A DNA stretch of 64,000 nt, taken from Chthoniobacterales bacterium. Its GTDB lineage: Bacteria > Verrucomicrobiota > Verrucomicrobiia > Chthoniobacterales > UBA10450. The notes below the pieces were generated by a model that did not search any database, was not told where the DNA came from, and was given only the letters and a program-made list of their open reading frames with translations. Location: positions 1 through 64,000 of the forward strand of contig DATENU010000011.1 in NCBI GenBank assembly GCA_035274845.1. Reading direction: 5' to 3'. This document shows positions 25,719 to 34,571 of the stretch, piece after piece (position 1 is the stretch's first letter; every line of letters begins with the position of its first letter). Both the position numbers and the translations under genes were made by a program.

Positions 25719-26930
25719 CTACTTCGATTCGAACGTCTGCACGCCGTGGTCTCGCAATCGCGCCCTGACTTCGGCGAGATGCTCGTGATTCCGCGTCTCC
25801 ACCGTGCAAAGAACGTGAACTGCGGAGACGTCCGAACCCGCGAAGGCGCGATCATGCACGACCTGTTTGATGCTCGCCCCGGTCGAAGCAATTTGCGTCG
25901 CGAGATCAGCCAGTCCGCCCGGGCGATCACTGATCATGGCAGTGAACCGGCAGAGCCGGCCATCCGCGACCAGTCCTCGTTCCACCACGCGACTCAGGAC
26001 GTTTGGGTCGATGTTTCCTCCGCAAAGGAGGAGGACAACCCGTTTTCCGGCGAGCTCGGGAAGTTGACCGGAGAGACAAGCCGCCAGGGGCGTGGCCGCC
26101 GCGCCTTCTACGACGCCTTTCTCGAGCTCGACAATTCGCAGAATCGAAACCGCAATCTGTTCTTCCGTCACGACAACTGTGCGTTCGATCAGCGGCGCGG
26201 CGGTGGCGTAAGCATTCTTTCCGACCTGGGCGATGGCCAGACCGTCCGCCAGCGTCGGCTGCATTTCTATCCGCACCGGCTTTCCAGAGTCCAAGGCGGC
26301 GGAAAAGCTCGCGACATGGTCCGCTTCCACGGCGATGATTTTCGTCTGGGGTCGCAGACTTTTCACCGCGAGTGCGACTCCCGCGAGCAAACCGCCCCCA
26401 CCCACGGGAATAACGACGGCATCGAGGTCAGGCACTTGCTCGACGATCTCCAGGCCCATTGTCCCTTGCCCCGCGATGATGGCGGGATCGTCGTAGCCGT
26501 CGATGTAGGCAAGCCCCCGTTCCTTTGCGATCTCGTGCGCCCGTTCCTTCGCCTCAGTGAAATCTTTTCCATGCAGGACAACGTTGGCGCCCAGCTTCTG
26601 GCAATTACCGATCTTAATGAGCGGCGCGTATTTCGGCATCACGACAGTTGCCGGAATGCCGAGCAATTTGCCCTGATAGGCCAGGGCCTGCGCGTGGTTG
26701 CCGGCCGAGGCCGCGATCACGCCGCGCTTTTGTTGTTCCGGCGGCAACTGGGCCAGGGCGTTGCGCGCCCCGCGTTCCTTGAAGCTGCCGGTGCGCTGCA
26801 AGTTGTCGAGCTTGCAGAAGATCGTCATCCCGGTGAGCTCGCTGAGCGGGATCGATTCCGGGCAGGGCGAATAGTAAACGGCGCCCTTAATTCGTTCGCG
26901 CGCCGCTTCGATGTCTTTCAGTGTGATCAC
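25719..26930 (-). CDS. ilvA: Threonine ammonia-lyase (threonine dehydratase) with ACT domain
   Basis: 403 aa. It deaminates threonine to 2-oxobutanoate, the entry to isoleucine synthesis, with PLP on Lys51 (TGSFKERGARN). ASAGNHAQALAY binds substrate and PVGGGGLLAGVA the cofactor phosphate. A single C-terminal ACT domain (FTAMISDRPGGLADLATQIA) suggests allosteric control. The length and single ACT domain match the short bacterial type rather than the 510-residue E. coli IlvA. The start is GTG 26930 (MITLKDIEAARERI fits the family). A perfect 7-bp hairpin ends directly at the start codon. gcvP follows 72 bp downstream. Confidence 0.94.
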   Translation of the reverse strand: MITLKDIEAARERIKGAVYYSPCPESIPLSELTGMTIFCKLDNLQRTGSFKERGARNALAQLPPEQQKRGVIAASAGNHAQALAYQGKLLGIPATVVMPKYAPLIKIGNCQKLGANVVLHGKDFTEAKERAHEIAKERGLAYIDGYDDPAIIAGQGTMGLEIVEQVPDLDAVVIPVGGGGLLAGVALAVKSLRPQTKIIAVEADHVASFSAALDSGKPVRIEMQPTLADGLAIAQVGKNAYATAAPLIERTVVVTEEQIAVSILRIVELEKGVVEGAAATPLAACLSGQLPELAGKRVVLLLCGGNIDPNVLSRVVERGLVADGRLCRFTAMISDRPGGLADLATQIASTGASIKQVVHDRAFAGSDVSAVHVLCTVETRNHEHLAEVRARLRDHGVQTFESK

Positions 26931-26952
26931 GCGAGGTTTTTATATACCTCGC
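26931..26952 (-). promoter_or_regulatory. Hairpin abutting the ilvA start codon
   Basis: On the minus strand GCGAGGT and ACCTCGC form a perfect 7-bp stem around a TATA-rich loop; the last stem base is adjacent to GTG 26930. The left arm contains GAGG, 16 bases from the start, too far for a normal Shine-Dalgarno. The loop (TATATAAAA) could also be a -10 element, which would make the mRNA nearly leaderless. Function is inferred from position only. Confidence 0.4.
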
Positions 26953-27014
26953 TGGCGTCACGGGAAAGGTTGAATCGTCGAGGCGGCAGAAACGCCGAGG
27001 CGTGCCGCGACGCT

Positions 27015-28679
27015 TCAGTTGCGGGCCGAATCCAAGGCTTCGCGGATTTTCCCGGCGAGCTGTTCGGAATCGAATGGTTTTGGGAGGAAGAACATTTCCT
27101 GGTCGCGGCGGTCGCCGGGATGGAGGGATTCCTCGAGATAGCCGGAGATGAAGACAACTTTCGTATGCGGGCTCGTTTTGCGCATCCAATCGGCAAAATG
27201 CCGGCCGCTCATTTGCGGCATGACCATGTCGGTAAGAAGCAAATCGATCTGCTTGTTCTGGCTCTTGGTGACGAGCTGCTGGGCGTCGTCGCCGTTGGCG
27301 GCTTCCAAAACGTCGTAACCGAGGCTACGCAGCACCCGCACTGAGATGTGGCGCACGCTGACATCGTCTTCGAGGACGAGAATGGTTTCAGCCCCCGTGG
27401 GCAGCTTGTTCGCGCCAGGGCGTTTGTAAGAAGGAGCAGGGGGAGGTGGGAGTTGCGGGAGGAAGATCTTAACGGTTGTTCCCTGACCAAGTTCGCTTTC
27501 CACGCAAATGTGGCCGCCACTTTGCCGGACAATCCCGTAGCTCGTAGCGAGACCCAGTCCGCTGCCACGGCCTTCGTCTTTCGTGGTGAAAAACGGCTCG
27601 AAGAGATGTTGTTTCACTTCATCGCTCATGCCCGCGCCGGTGTCGGTAACGCTGATCTGGACGTAATTGCCGGGAGAAATCTCGTCGACCGCGGACTCGT
27701 GTTCTTCGGCAGGCTCAATGGTGACGGTGGAAGTCTCCAGGATGAGTGATCCGCCGTGGTCCATCGCGTCGCGCGCGTTCACGACGAGGTTGAGAATAAT
27801 CTGGGTGAGCTGGCTTGGATCGACTCTCGTGTAGGTGCCGTCTTTCCCACGGTGCAGATGACACTCGACCGTGATGTCTTCACCGAGGAGGCGCAGCAAC
27901 GAGCGTTCGAGATTCGTGACCAGGGAGTTAACTTCGAGAACAGACGGCGCGAGGGGATGCTTGCGGCTGAAGGCGAGCAGTTGCGCGGTCAAGACGGAAG
28001 CACGCCCCGCGGCATTCCGAATTTCACTAACGTGGTCGCCGATTGCGCCCTTCATTCCGAGCTCATTCAGGAGCAGGTCGCTGTAACCGAGAATGGTGGT
28101 GAGGAAATTATTGAAGTCGTGGGCGACGCCACCGGCCAGTTGGCCAAAGGCTTCCATCTTCTGGGAACGAATGAGCTGATCCTGGAGTTGCTTTCGCGCG
28201 GTGACATCCATGAGCGAACCGACGAACTGCACGGCCCGCCCGTTGTCCTCGCGAACGATGAACCCGCGTTCGAGTAAGTCGAGATACGATCCGTCCGCAT
28301 GCCGGAAACGGTACTCTCCCGTCCAGTGATTACCCTCGCCGGCCAGAGCGTCGCGGAGGGCGACGGCGGTGCGCGCCCGATCCTGGGGATGAATCTGTTT
28401 TTGCCAGAACCCGATTTCGTGGGTGATGGCGGAATGGGGGTAGCCGAGCAGGCTCTCAAGGCCTTGCGGCCAGTCGAGTGCGCCGGAGGCTAGAGTCCAA
28501 ACCCGAACAGCATCATTCGTAGCCTGGGCAGCGAGCGCAAGATGTTGCGAGATTTCATTCGGGCCGCCCGATAAGTCAGAAGGAGTTTCATGTTTTTTCG
28601 AAAGATTTCTGTCCGTTTCGCCTCGGTGAAGATTTCGCTGGGATACCTCATCTCCCTGAATTTCAGTGGCTAATCGCAT
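27015..28679 (-). CDS. PAS-containing hybrid sensor histidine kinase
   Basis: 554 aa, no membrane segment, so cytoplasmic. A PAS domain spans about residues 45-160 ([20 protein letters not shown] and a PAC-like [18 protein letters not shown]). The kinase core follows: H-box [22 protein letters not shown]-box [16 protein letters not shown]-boxes DTGAGMSDE and [16 protein letters not shown]-terminal receiver domain has acidic EDD, the phospho-acceptor Asp in [13 protein letters not shown] and the Lys in FLPKPF. The signal and output partner are unknown; no separate response regulator is next to it. It lies downstream of the TPR gene in the same direction, 151 bp away. Confidence 0.9.
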   Translation of the reverse strand: MRLATEIQGDEVSQRNLHRGETDRNLSKKHETPSDLSGGPNEISQHLALAAQATNDAVRVWTLASGALDWPQGLESLLGYPHSAITHEIGFWQKQIHPQDRARTAVALRDALAGEGNHWTGEYRFRHADGSYLDLLERGFIVREDNGRAVQFVGSLMDVTARKQLQDQLIRSQKMEAFGQLAGGVAHDFNNFLTTILGYSDLLLNELGMKGAIGDHVSEIRNAAGRASVLTAQLLAFSRKHPLAPSVLEVNSLVTNLERSLLRLLGEDITVECHLHRGKDGTYTRVDPSQLTQIILNLVVNARDAMDHGGSLILETSTVTIEPAEEHESAVDEISPGNYVQISVTDTGAGMSDEVKQHLFEPFFTTKDEGRGSGLGLATSYGIVRQSGGHICVESELGQGTTVKIFLPQLPPPPAPSYKRPGANKLPTGAETILVLEDDVSVRHISVRVLRSLGYDVLEAANGDDAQQLVTKSQNKQIDLLLTDMVMPQMSGRHFADWMRKTSPHTKVVFISGYLEESLHPGDRRDQEMFFLPKPFDSEQLAGKIREALDSARN

Positions 28680-28830
28680 CTTCAGGTCGTTGTGGTGCCC
28701 ACTCTCAAAGGAGAGCTAGTTCCATGCCTTTGCGGAGACGCTGATTGCCGATGGAATTACGTAAGGGAGACGGCTTTGTTGTCGCTGGGGGGATGAAGTT
28801 TTATCCCCTATTTCGCCAAGCGGCTGACAC

Positions 28831-30615
28831 TCAGGGCGCGGTCGAATCGGCCGCGGCGACGCTCTTCGACACGTTCTGCGAATCATGCGTGAGGAGCTTG
28901 CGCGTCGCGGTCGTAAGCAGCTGCTGCTCTTCCGGCAGAAGCGTGGCCTTGTTCGCTGCGGAAAGATAAAGATGGGCGCGGTCCATGTTTCCATTCTCGA
29001 CCAGCATCACGAAGTAATAAGTGGCGACCGAGGGATTGCGCAGCTGCGCTTCCTTCAGGATCTCCATCTCCTTGAGCGCCTCACTTGTTTTGCCTTCGGT
29101 GAATAATGCGAACGCGTACGTCGTCCGGAAAATCGCGTTGTCCGGGTTTTCGGTATGTAGCCTTGTCGCGAGGCGGCGCGCGGAAATATCGCCGGTCAGG
29201 AGCAGGCCGAGACTCGCGCAATTGTTCGCGGCGACTAGATCCGCGGGATTCAATTCCAGGGCGCGCTTTGCCACCCGGAGTAACCCGTGCGTGTTCTGCT
29301 TCGATTTGTAAAGGCGCTGCAGCGCCGTAAGAGCATCTTTCGCATTTTCGTTTCCATTCGCGATCATCCACCAGGCTTCCGCGGCTTCATCAGAGTAACT
29401 CCATCCCTCCGCGAGCTGCGCGATGGTGGCGAGTCGGTCCGGGCGCCCCTGCGTTGCCTTGAGGGCGGCTGTCCAGACGGTCTGCGACTCCATTGAGGCG
29501 CGGTCCGCGGGACCGAGATGATGCAACGCGTGGCTCAGCACGGCGAGACGCAAGAATTCCTGCTCGCCCCACTCCTTGCCTTCCACCCACCCCCGCAAAC
29601 CGTTCCAGTCCTGGAGAAAGCTGTAGGCTTCGGAAATCGCGAGAGGGACAGGCTGTGCGCTGAGCGTTTCCTTCGGCAGGGCCAGACCCCAGTCGAGGGC
29701 GGACTGCGCCATCTCGTGCCGGTTCATCCAGGTAATGAGGGCCGCGGCCGGCCCAGGCGAGAGAGTCGCGGCCAACTGTGCTTCGTGGAGCACGGCCTGG
29801 CCGGCGTTCGTTTCGCGCGCGGCTTCGAGATAAAGCAACAAATCCGAGAGCGTGGCTCCCTTTTCTGATTTCAAGGCGGTTGCCCATTTTTCAGCGTCAG
29901 CCAGTGACTTGCGAGCAAGGGAATCGGAGGTAAGGGCCCTGAGCGATTCGAGGCGCAGGGTGGGATGCTCCGAAAGTCGGATGAGCTCAGCGCGCGCCTT
30001 TTCAGCGGAGGCGGCGTCATTCGATGCCAGCCGGACCATTGCAAGGTTGAGAGCCAGCCGGGAGTTATTTGGATCGAGCTGAAGCGCGGCGGCAAACTCG
30101 GTTTCAGCCGTGGCGGATTGCTTCTCGGCAATGGCAACCGCTCCGGCCAATTCGTGATACTTCACAGTGCCCCGGGCCCCCGGCATTACGGAGTCGAGAA
30201 TATTGCGGGCCAGATTGAGCTGGCTGAAGCGGAGCGCGGTGGCGGCGAGCGCAATATTATTGTTCGCTACGCCTGGTTCCAGCGCCACGATCTTTTCGCG
30301 CCAGGAAAGGGCCTCCCGATGTCCTGATCGCTCTGCGGTGTCCGCCATGATGCGGCAGGCGGCGACGTTGTCCGGATCCAATTGCAGGAGATGACGCGCC
30401 ACCAGCACAGCGCTCTGAAGATCGCCCCGGTTGAAGAATTCCTGCGCCTGGTTTGATAAATGCCTTTTGCGCCACGTTTGGTAACCGCGGAAACCACCGA
30501 ACGCTAGAATTGCGACGACAACAACGGCCGCGATACGCCGGCTCCAACGCCGGTAAAAATCGCGTCGTGCTAATGCACGGACATTGCCGAAGCAGTCGTT
30601 ATTTTCGGCGGGCAT
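28831..30615 (-). CDS. Membrane-anchored TPR protein
   Basis: 594 aa from ATG 30615; an earlier in-frame start at 30663 lies within the upstream gene. A single hydrophobic segment at about residues 28-45 (IAAVVVVAILAFGGFRGY) follows a basic stretch, so the long C-terminal part is probably periplasmic. That part is alpha-helical with TPR-like units: residues beginning AQEFFNRGDLQSAVLVARHLLQ and later ATAETEFAAALQLDPNNSRLALNLA. No enzymatic motif was seen. It overlaps the upstream PEP-CTERM-like gene by 17 bp. TPR proteins also occur in exosortase/EPS loci (PrsT-like), which may be its role, but this is inference. Confidence 0.75.
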   Translation of the reverse strand: MPAENNDCFGNVRALARRDFYRRWSRRIAAVVVVAILAFGGFRGYQTWRKRHLSNQAQEFFNRGDLQSAVLVARHLLQLDPDNVAACRIMADTAERSGHREALSWREKIVALEPGVANNNIALAATALRFSQLNLARNILDSVMPGARGTVKYHELAGAVAIAEKQSATAETEFAAALQLDPNNSRLALNLAMVRLASNDAASAEKARAELIRLSEHPTLRLESLRALTSDSLARKSLADAEKWATALKSEKGATLSDLLLYLEAARETNAGQAVLHEAQLAATLSPGPAAALITWMNRHEMAQSALDWGLALPKETLSAQPVPLAISEAYSFLQDWNGLRGWVEGKEWGEQEFLRLAVLSHALHHLGPADRASMESQTVWTAALKATQGRPDRLATIAQLAEGWSYSDEAAEAWWMIANGNENAKDALTALQRLYKSKQNTHGLLRVAKRALELNPADLVAANNCASLGLLLTGDISARRLATRLHTENPDNAIFRTTYAFALFTEGKTSEALKEMEILKEAQLRNPSVATYYFVMLVENGNMDRAHLYLSAANKATLLPEEQQLLTTATRKLLTHDSQNVSKSVAAADSTAP

Positions 30616-31387
30616 GGGAACTGTGACGAAGGATGAGGCCGGCCGCGATGAGACAGGAAGCAATCGTGCTCCAGGCCGGGTTTATTTCGGGAACAGGGGT
30701 GAACGTCAGGTCATGCATGGCAATTCCCTGGGTCGTTGGGTTGGCCGGTGCGTTGGATCCGCTTCCGTAGGTGAAAGTGAACGACTTGATCGCAGCCGCG
30801 CCGAAACTGATCGTAACGTTTCCGTTGCCGGAAGTAGCGCCGGTGTCCGAGTTGCCGGTCATCCCGGTTACAACCTGATTGAGGCCAGTGCCGCTGAGCG
30901 AATTGGAGCTACTCGTCGTGATCGTCGGCGCGATCAGCGTTGTGCCGTCAATCGAAAGGGCGCTGATGGAACGCAGCTGATCCTGAAACCCGCCGCTGCT
31001 GAAATCCACGTCAAAGATGGTAAAGGAGACATTCGAGACGCCGGCCGTATACTGGGCGGAAAAATTTACCGACATGGTGACGGACTGGCTGGCGTTCGCG
31101 AGATCGAGATGGAGAACCAGCGCGTTTTGGACAGGGCTGAGCCCGCCCTCGATAAAGTTTTGAATCGACGGCATCGTGAATCCGTTTTTCGGGGCGAACT
31201 GGCCCGTGTCGCCGGTGAGAGAGAGGGTGACATCGTTTCCAGGCTTTGTTGGATCGACATCGTAGGAGTTGCTGAGCGATCCCGGGGTCCAGGTAACGCC
31301 ATCCCAGTCCAGGGTGACGGCATGGCCCGCCGTGGAGAAAGCCACGAGCCCAATGAACGTGGCCATTAAGCGGCGTTTAAGAGTCAT
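30599..31387 (-). CDS. Secreted protein with PEP-CTERM-like sorting signal
   Basis: 262 aa from ATG 31387. Residues 1-23 are a signal peptide (MTLKRRLMATFIGLVAFSTA, then GHA). The body is beta-rich and Ser/Thr/Gly/Asn-rich with no known domain. The C-terminus has the tripartite sorting pattern: VPEINP, then a hydrophobic helix (STIASCLIAAGLIL), then basic RHSSHARRK. The usual PEP is PEI here. Such proteins are cut and anchored by exosortase, and one is encoded divergently 137 bp away. A good sigma-54-like site lies upstream. The start overlaps nothing; its stop overlaps the TPR gene. Confidence 0.72.
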   Translation of the reverse strand: MTLKRRLMATFIGLVAFSTAGHAVTLDWDGVTWTPGSLSNSYDVDPTKPGNDVTLSLTGDTGQFAPKNGFTMPSIQNFIEGGLSPVQNALVLHLDLANASQSVTMSVNFSAQYTAGVSNVSFTIFDVDFSSGGFQDQLRSISALSIDGTTLIAPTITTSSSNSLSGTGLNQVVTGMTGNSDTGATSGNGNVTISFGAAAIKSFTFTYGSGSNAPANPTTQGIAMHDLTFTPVPEINPAWSTIASCLIAAGLILRHSSHARRK

Positions 31388-31410
31388 AAAACCGGTCACC
31401 CCAGCTTTAT

Positions 31411-31426
31411 AGCAACGGCTGTGCCG
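31411..31426 (-). promoter_or_regulatory. Candidate sigma-54 promoter of the PEP-CTERM-like gene
   Basis: On the minus strand CGGCACAGCCGTTGCT matches the consensus TGGCAC-N5-TTGCW at all but the first base, with the essential GG and GC ten bases apart. The expected start point is near 31400, just before ATG 31387. PEP-CTERM genes in Proteobacteria are often sigma-54 dependent through PrsK/PrsR, which makes the match worth noting. Confidence 0.45.
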
Positions 31427-31524
31427 CCCTCTGAGGAACAAGATCCGTTGCGGCAATCGATGCTTGAACTGAAATCGTTAAACCGGTTGGTTTTTTAGGG
31501 TTCTCCGAACGAATCTCTTCCGAA

Positions 31525-33057
31525 ATGTCGAAGTTCCGTGATCAGGCAGTCCCGTGGATTGTGCCCGGCGTTCTCTGGTTTTGGCTCTTTTTTCACCTGC
31601 GCGCGGAATGGACGCTCAATCCGCAATACAACTACGGCTGGGCGGTGCCTTTTCTAGCGCTCCTCCTCTTCTATTTTCGCTGGCAACGCCGCCCGGACCC
31701 GGACCCGGCTGGCCGGCAACATCGTTGGCCGGCCACCGGGATTTGGCTCTTGCTCGTGATTTTGTTTCCAATCCGCGTGATCGAGGAGGCGAATCCGGAT
31801 TGGCGTTTGCTCAGTTGGATCCTCGCCTTCGACGTCATTGCGATTTCTCTCCTTTCGGTTTTCCGCGCGGGAGGAAAGAGTTGGCTCAAACATTTCGCCT
31901 TCCCGGTCTGCCTACCCCTGGCGGCGGTTCCGTGGCCGGTCCAGTTTGAAAACCTGGTCGTGCAGGGCATGATGCGCGCCGTTGCGTACGTCGCGGTGGA
32001 GATCGCCGGATGGCTGGGAGTTGGGGCGTATCAGATCGGCAACGTGATTCAGTTGCGGAACGGCTTTGTCGGAGTCGATGAGGCGTGCAGCGGAGTGAAG
32101 ACTCTGCAGGCAGGAATTCTTGTGGCGCTGGTCCTCGGCGAACTATTTCGACTTCCGTCGCAGAGGCGGATCGCCCTCGGCTTGCTGGGATGCGCCTGGA
32201 TTTTTGTCTGCAACGTTTTTCGGGCGACAACGCTGGTCCTCGTGGCGGCCAATAGCGGCCTCGACTCGCTCGGACGCTGGCATGATACAATCGGCACCGC
32301 CGCACTCCTGTGTGGGATGGCCGGGATAATGGCGTTGGCCTGGCTCTGGAAGCTGGAACCGCCGGAGATTCCGTTGCGGGCGAAAACGTCCTCGATTCTT
32401 CGCCAAAATTTCGGCGCGCATTTTGTCGCCCTCGCCTGGCTGGCCCTGATATTTGCTGGAACCGAAGTCTGGTACCGCATCCATGAGCGCAACCTGGTCG
32501 AGCTCCCGCGCTGGCAGCCGAAATGGCCGCAGGCGAACGGGACCATGACCCATCTCTCCATTGCGGAAACGACCCGGGTAATTCTGCGCTACGATGATGC
32601 GGAGAGCGCGGCCTGGGAGGATCCACGAGGCGTGCGTTGGTGGAGTTTTTTTGCCGCCTGGAAACCGCAACGCGCCGCCCTCCAATTGGTCCGAAGCCAT
32701 TCGCCGGAAATCTGTTTGCCCGCGATTGGCCGCACTTTTCGTTCAGCTCGCCCGGACTTAAGTCTGCGCGCCGGTGCGAGCGTGCTGGACTTTCAATCCT
32801 ACGAATTTGAGCAGGAAGGGCGTCCGCTTTTTGTTTTCGTCTGTATCCAGGAAGACAAGCGCGTGCCCTCAGACGAAAAACAGCCAGCGGAGTGGAACCT
32901 GCAGGGACGGGTGCGTGCGGCTTTTCAAGGAAAGCGCAATCTTGGTCAGCGCCTTCTGGAGATCGCGGTCACCGGGTTGGATGATTCTGCCAAGGCACGC
33001 GATGCCGTCGCGAGAACCGTCAACGAAATGGTCGCGGTCGAACAGCCTAAGGGCTGA
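31525..33057 (+). CDS. Exosortase with C-terminal EpsI-like domain
   Basis: 510 aa. The first 300 residues are a multi-spanning exosortase/archaeosortase domain with the catalytic triad in place: Cys188 in VDEACSGVKTLQ, Arg233 in CNVFRATTLV and His253 in RWHDTIG. This transpeptidase-like membrane enzyme processes PEP-CTERM-type proteins at the cell envelope. The C-terminal 200 residues are periplasmic, with SHSPEICLPAIG, resembling the EpsI (DUF3485) part found fused to or beside exosortases. It is divergent from the PEP-CTERM-like gene, overlaps the convergent secreted-protein gene by 11 bp and precedes the EPS cluster. Confidence 0.88.
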   Translation: MSKFRDQAVPWIVPGVLWFWLFFHLRAEWTLNPQYNYGWAVPFLALLLFYFRWQRRPDPDPAGRQHRWPATGIWLLLVILFPIRVIEEANPDWRLLSWILAFDVIAISLLSVFRAGGKSWLKHFAFPVCLPLAAVPWPVQFENLVVQGMMRAVAYVAVEIAGWLGVGAYQIGNVIQLRNGFVGVDEACSGVKTLQAGILVALVLGELFRLPSQRRIALGLLGCAWIFVCNVFRATTLVLVAANSGLDSLGRWHDTIGTAALLCGMAGIMALAWLWKLEPPEIPLRAKTSSILRQNFGAHFVALAWLALIFAGTEVWYRIHERNLVELPRWQPKWPQANGTMTHLSIAETTRVILRYDDAESAAWEDPRGVRWWSFFAAWKPQRAALQLVRSHSPEICLPAIGRTFRSARPDLSLRAGASVLDFQSYEFEQEGRPLFVFVCIQEDKRVPSDEKQPAEWNLQGRVRAAFQGKRNLGQRLLEIAVTGLDDSAKARDAVARTVNEMVAVEQPKG

Positions 33058-34240
33058 CGACAGGAATCACCGGCGGTTGCGGGAGGACCGGCGGACGTTC
33101 CAGAGTCATGGAAGCGTCCGCATAGAAGTCTGGAAATTCCGTGGTGCTCAGCATGGACAAGGGCATGTCGCCGAAGGCACTGAGTTCGGCTACGTCAAAA
33201 CTTTGTCCGGAACCCGCCTGGGCCGGAGTCCAGCGCAGGGCCACAAACCGCGCGCCTTCCGGATCGAAATTTACCGCGGCTTTGCCTCCGGCACTCGCAT
33301 CCGTCACGGAGGCAATTGGCTTGGCGTGGCTTAAATCCCCAGGATTCTCCGCGAGTTCCTGCAAGAGGAAGACGTCCAGTCTGCCGGCCTGCATTTTGTA
33401 GAGGGCGCTGACCCGATGCAGCCGCTGATGTTCGGCCAACTCGACGATCACGGTCGGATGCGGATCGGCAGGTGCGAATTGAAACGACGTGATCACGTCA
33501 TCGTCGATCATTCTCTTGGCGAACTCCGTCGATCCCGAACTGACAAAGACAACCCGGGCCTGGGCATACACGTTGGCAAAATTGAAATTCAGCATGTCTT
33601 CGAGGCGCCGGCTGGCCGTGGGGTTCGAGACGCGAATTACTCCACGCTGACGGGCCGCGAACTTCTGGAGTGATTGGCCGCCGTAAAGGCCCAGCGCCGC
33701 GATTCGTCCTCCTTTTCCGACGTGAAAGGAGAGCCTGACGTAGCGGGCTTCCACTCCGAGCAGGGACAAGTTGAAGAGCCGTTTGCCAGTGAAAGTGCTG
33801 CTGCCGTTCACCTCCACCCATTTGGAACTCCGCGCCGGCAGGCGATAATTAGAGACTGAAATTTGCAAGTCGCCTTCGGCGGTTGCGTTTTCGTTCACAA
33901 ACGTAAACCGGTCGAGCAACGAGGTGTCCGGGAAGGTGAGGACAAAGGTGGTGTCGCCCTCGGGCAGCGGGTAACTAAGCGTATCGTCATCCATGATCAG
34001 CGCCGTCGCGCCGGAATCTGCTTGCGCGGTGCTGGGCAGCACCACCGCCCGGCCATTGGGACCGATGAGATCGATCGTCGTGCCGCAATTCATACGGGCG
34101 AGGTTCTTCGCCGCATTGCTCGTCTCGCCGAAGGCGGGGACAACCTGGCTTTCACCGGCAACGCAATTGACGACCTGGAGAATGACAAGAGCCGCCACGG
34201 GCAAGACGCGGACAGCTTTGGGAAACCGAAACCAACTCAT
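33047..34240 (-). CDS. Secreted protein with discoidin-like regions
   Basis: 397 aa from ATG 34240 (TTG 34249 is three codons upstream). The N-terminus is a signal peptide (VRVLPVAALVILQVVNCVAG). Two beta-rich parts follow that look like F5/8 type C (discoidin) folds: ALIMDDDTLSYPLPEGDTTF with LLGVEARYVRLSF, and MIDDDVITSFQFAPADPHP with ARFVALRWTPA. These patterns (DDDxxT near the start, YVRL/FVALRW at the end) resemble carbohydrate-binding modules. The C-terminus is proline-rich. Its position between exosortase and EPS cluster suggests an extracellular polysaccharide-binding role, an inference. No PEP-CTERM tail is seen. Confidence 0.65.
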   Translation of the reverse strand: MSWFRFPKAVRVLPVAALVILQVVNCVAGESQVVPAFGETSNAAKNLARMNCGTTIDLIGPNGRAVVLPSTAQADSGATALIMDDDTLSYPLPEGDTTFVLTFPDTSLLDRFTFVNENATAEGDLQISVSNYRLPARSSKWVEVNGSSTFTGKRLFNLSLLGVEARYVRLSFHVGKGGRIAALGLYGGQSLQKFAARQRGVIRVSNPTASRRLEDMLNFNFANVYAQARVVFVSSGSTEFAKRMIDDDVITSFQFAPADPHPTVIVELAEHQRLHRVSALYKMQAGRLDVFLLQELAENPGDLSHAKPIASVTDASAGGKAAVNFDPEGARFVALRWTPAQAGSGQSFDVAELSAFGDMPLSMLSTTEFPDFYADASMTLERPPVLPQPPVIPVVSP

Positions 34241-34571
34241 AATCGTCAAGACAAAGCTAGGAATGCGCCAAGCGGCGTGGTTTTCTCTAATGGCCTGCGC
34301 CGAGGCCTTTTATTACCAGAATTTGGTAAAACGAACGGCGGATCGATTGATTTCTCCCATCCGCGCGGACAAAGGGAGGCGATTTTCCTTGCCGCAGAGG
34401 TCTTCTCTGGCTAGAAGAATCGGCGTCTATTGCCTTAACCAATTGAAACAGCAAATATCATATTCTAAAACTGCTTCCGCCGAATCTGCGCGAGGCAATC
34501 GGAACGCCGCCGCGCGATCCCCAAAAAGTTTTGGTATCACATCTGCTAACCAACACCGAACTGACACCCAA
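34241..34571. promoter_or_regulatory. Divergent regulatory region upstream of the EPS cluster
   Basis: 331 bases with no gene. It holds three candidate signals: a minus-strand sigma-54-like site TGGCGC-N5-TAGCT (34255-34270) facing the secreted-protein gene, a perfect palindrome TTACCA-N5-TGGTAA (34313-34329) that could be an operator, and a weaker plus-strand GG-N10-GC site (TGGTAT-N5-CTGCT, 34532-34547) 25 bases before the first EPS gene. An AT-rich stretch at 34443-34471 could hold a sigma-70 promoter (TTGAAA, 17 bases, TAAAAC). No Shine-Dalgarno is obvious before ATG 34572. Confidence 0.35.
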
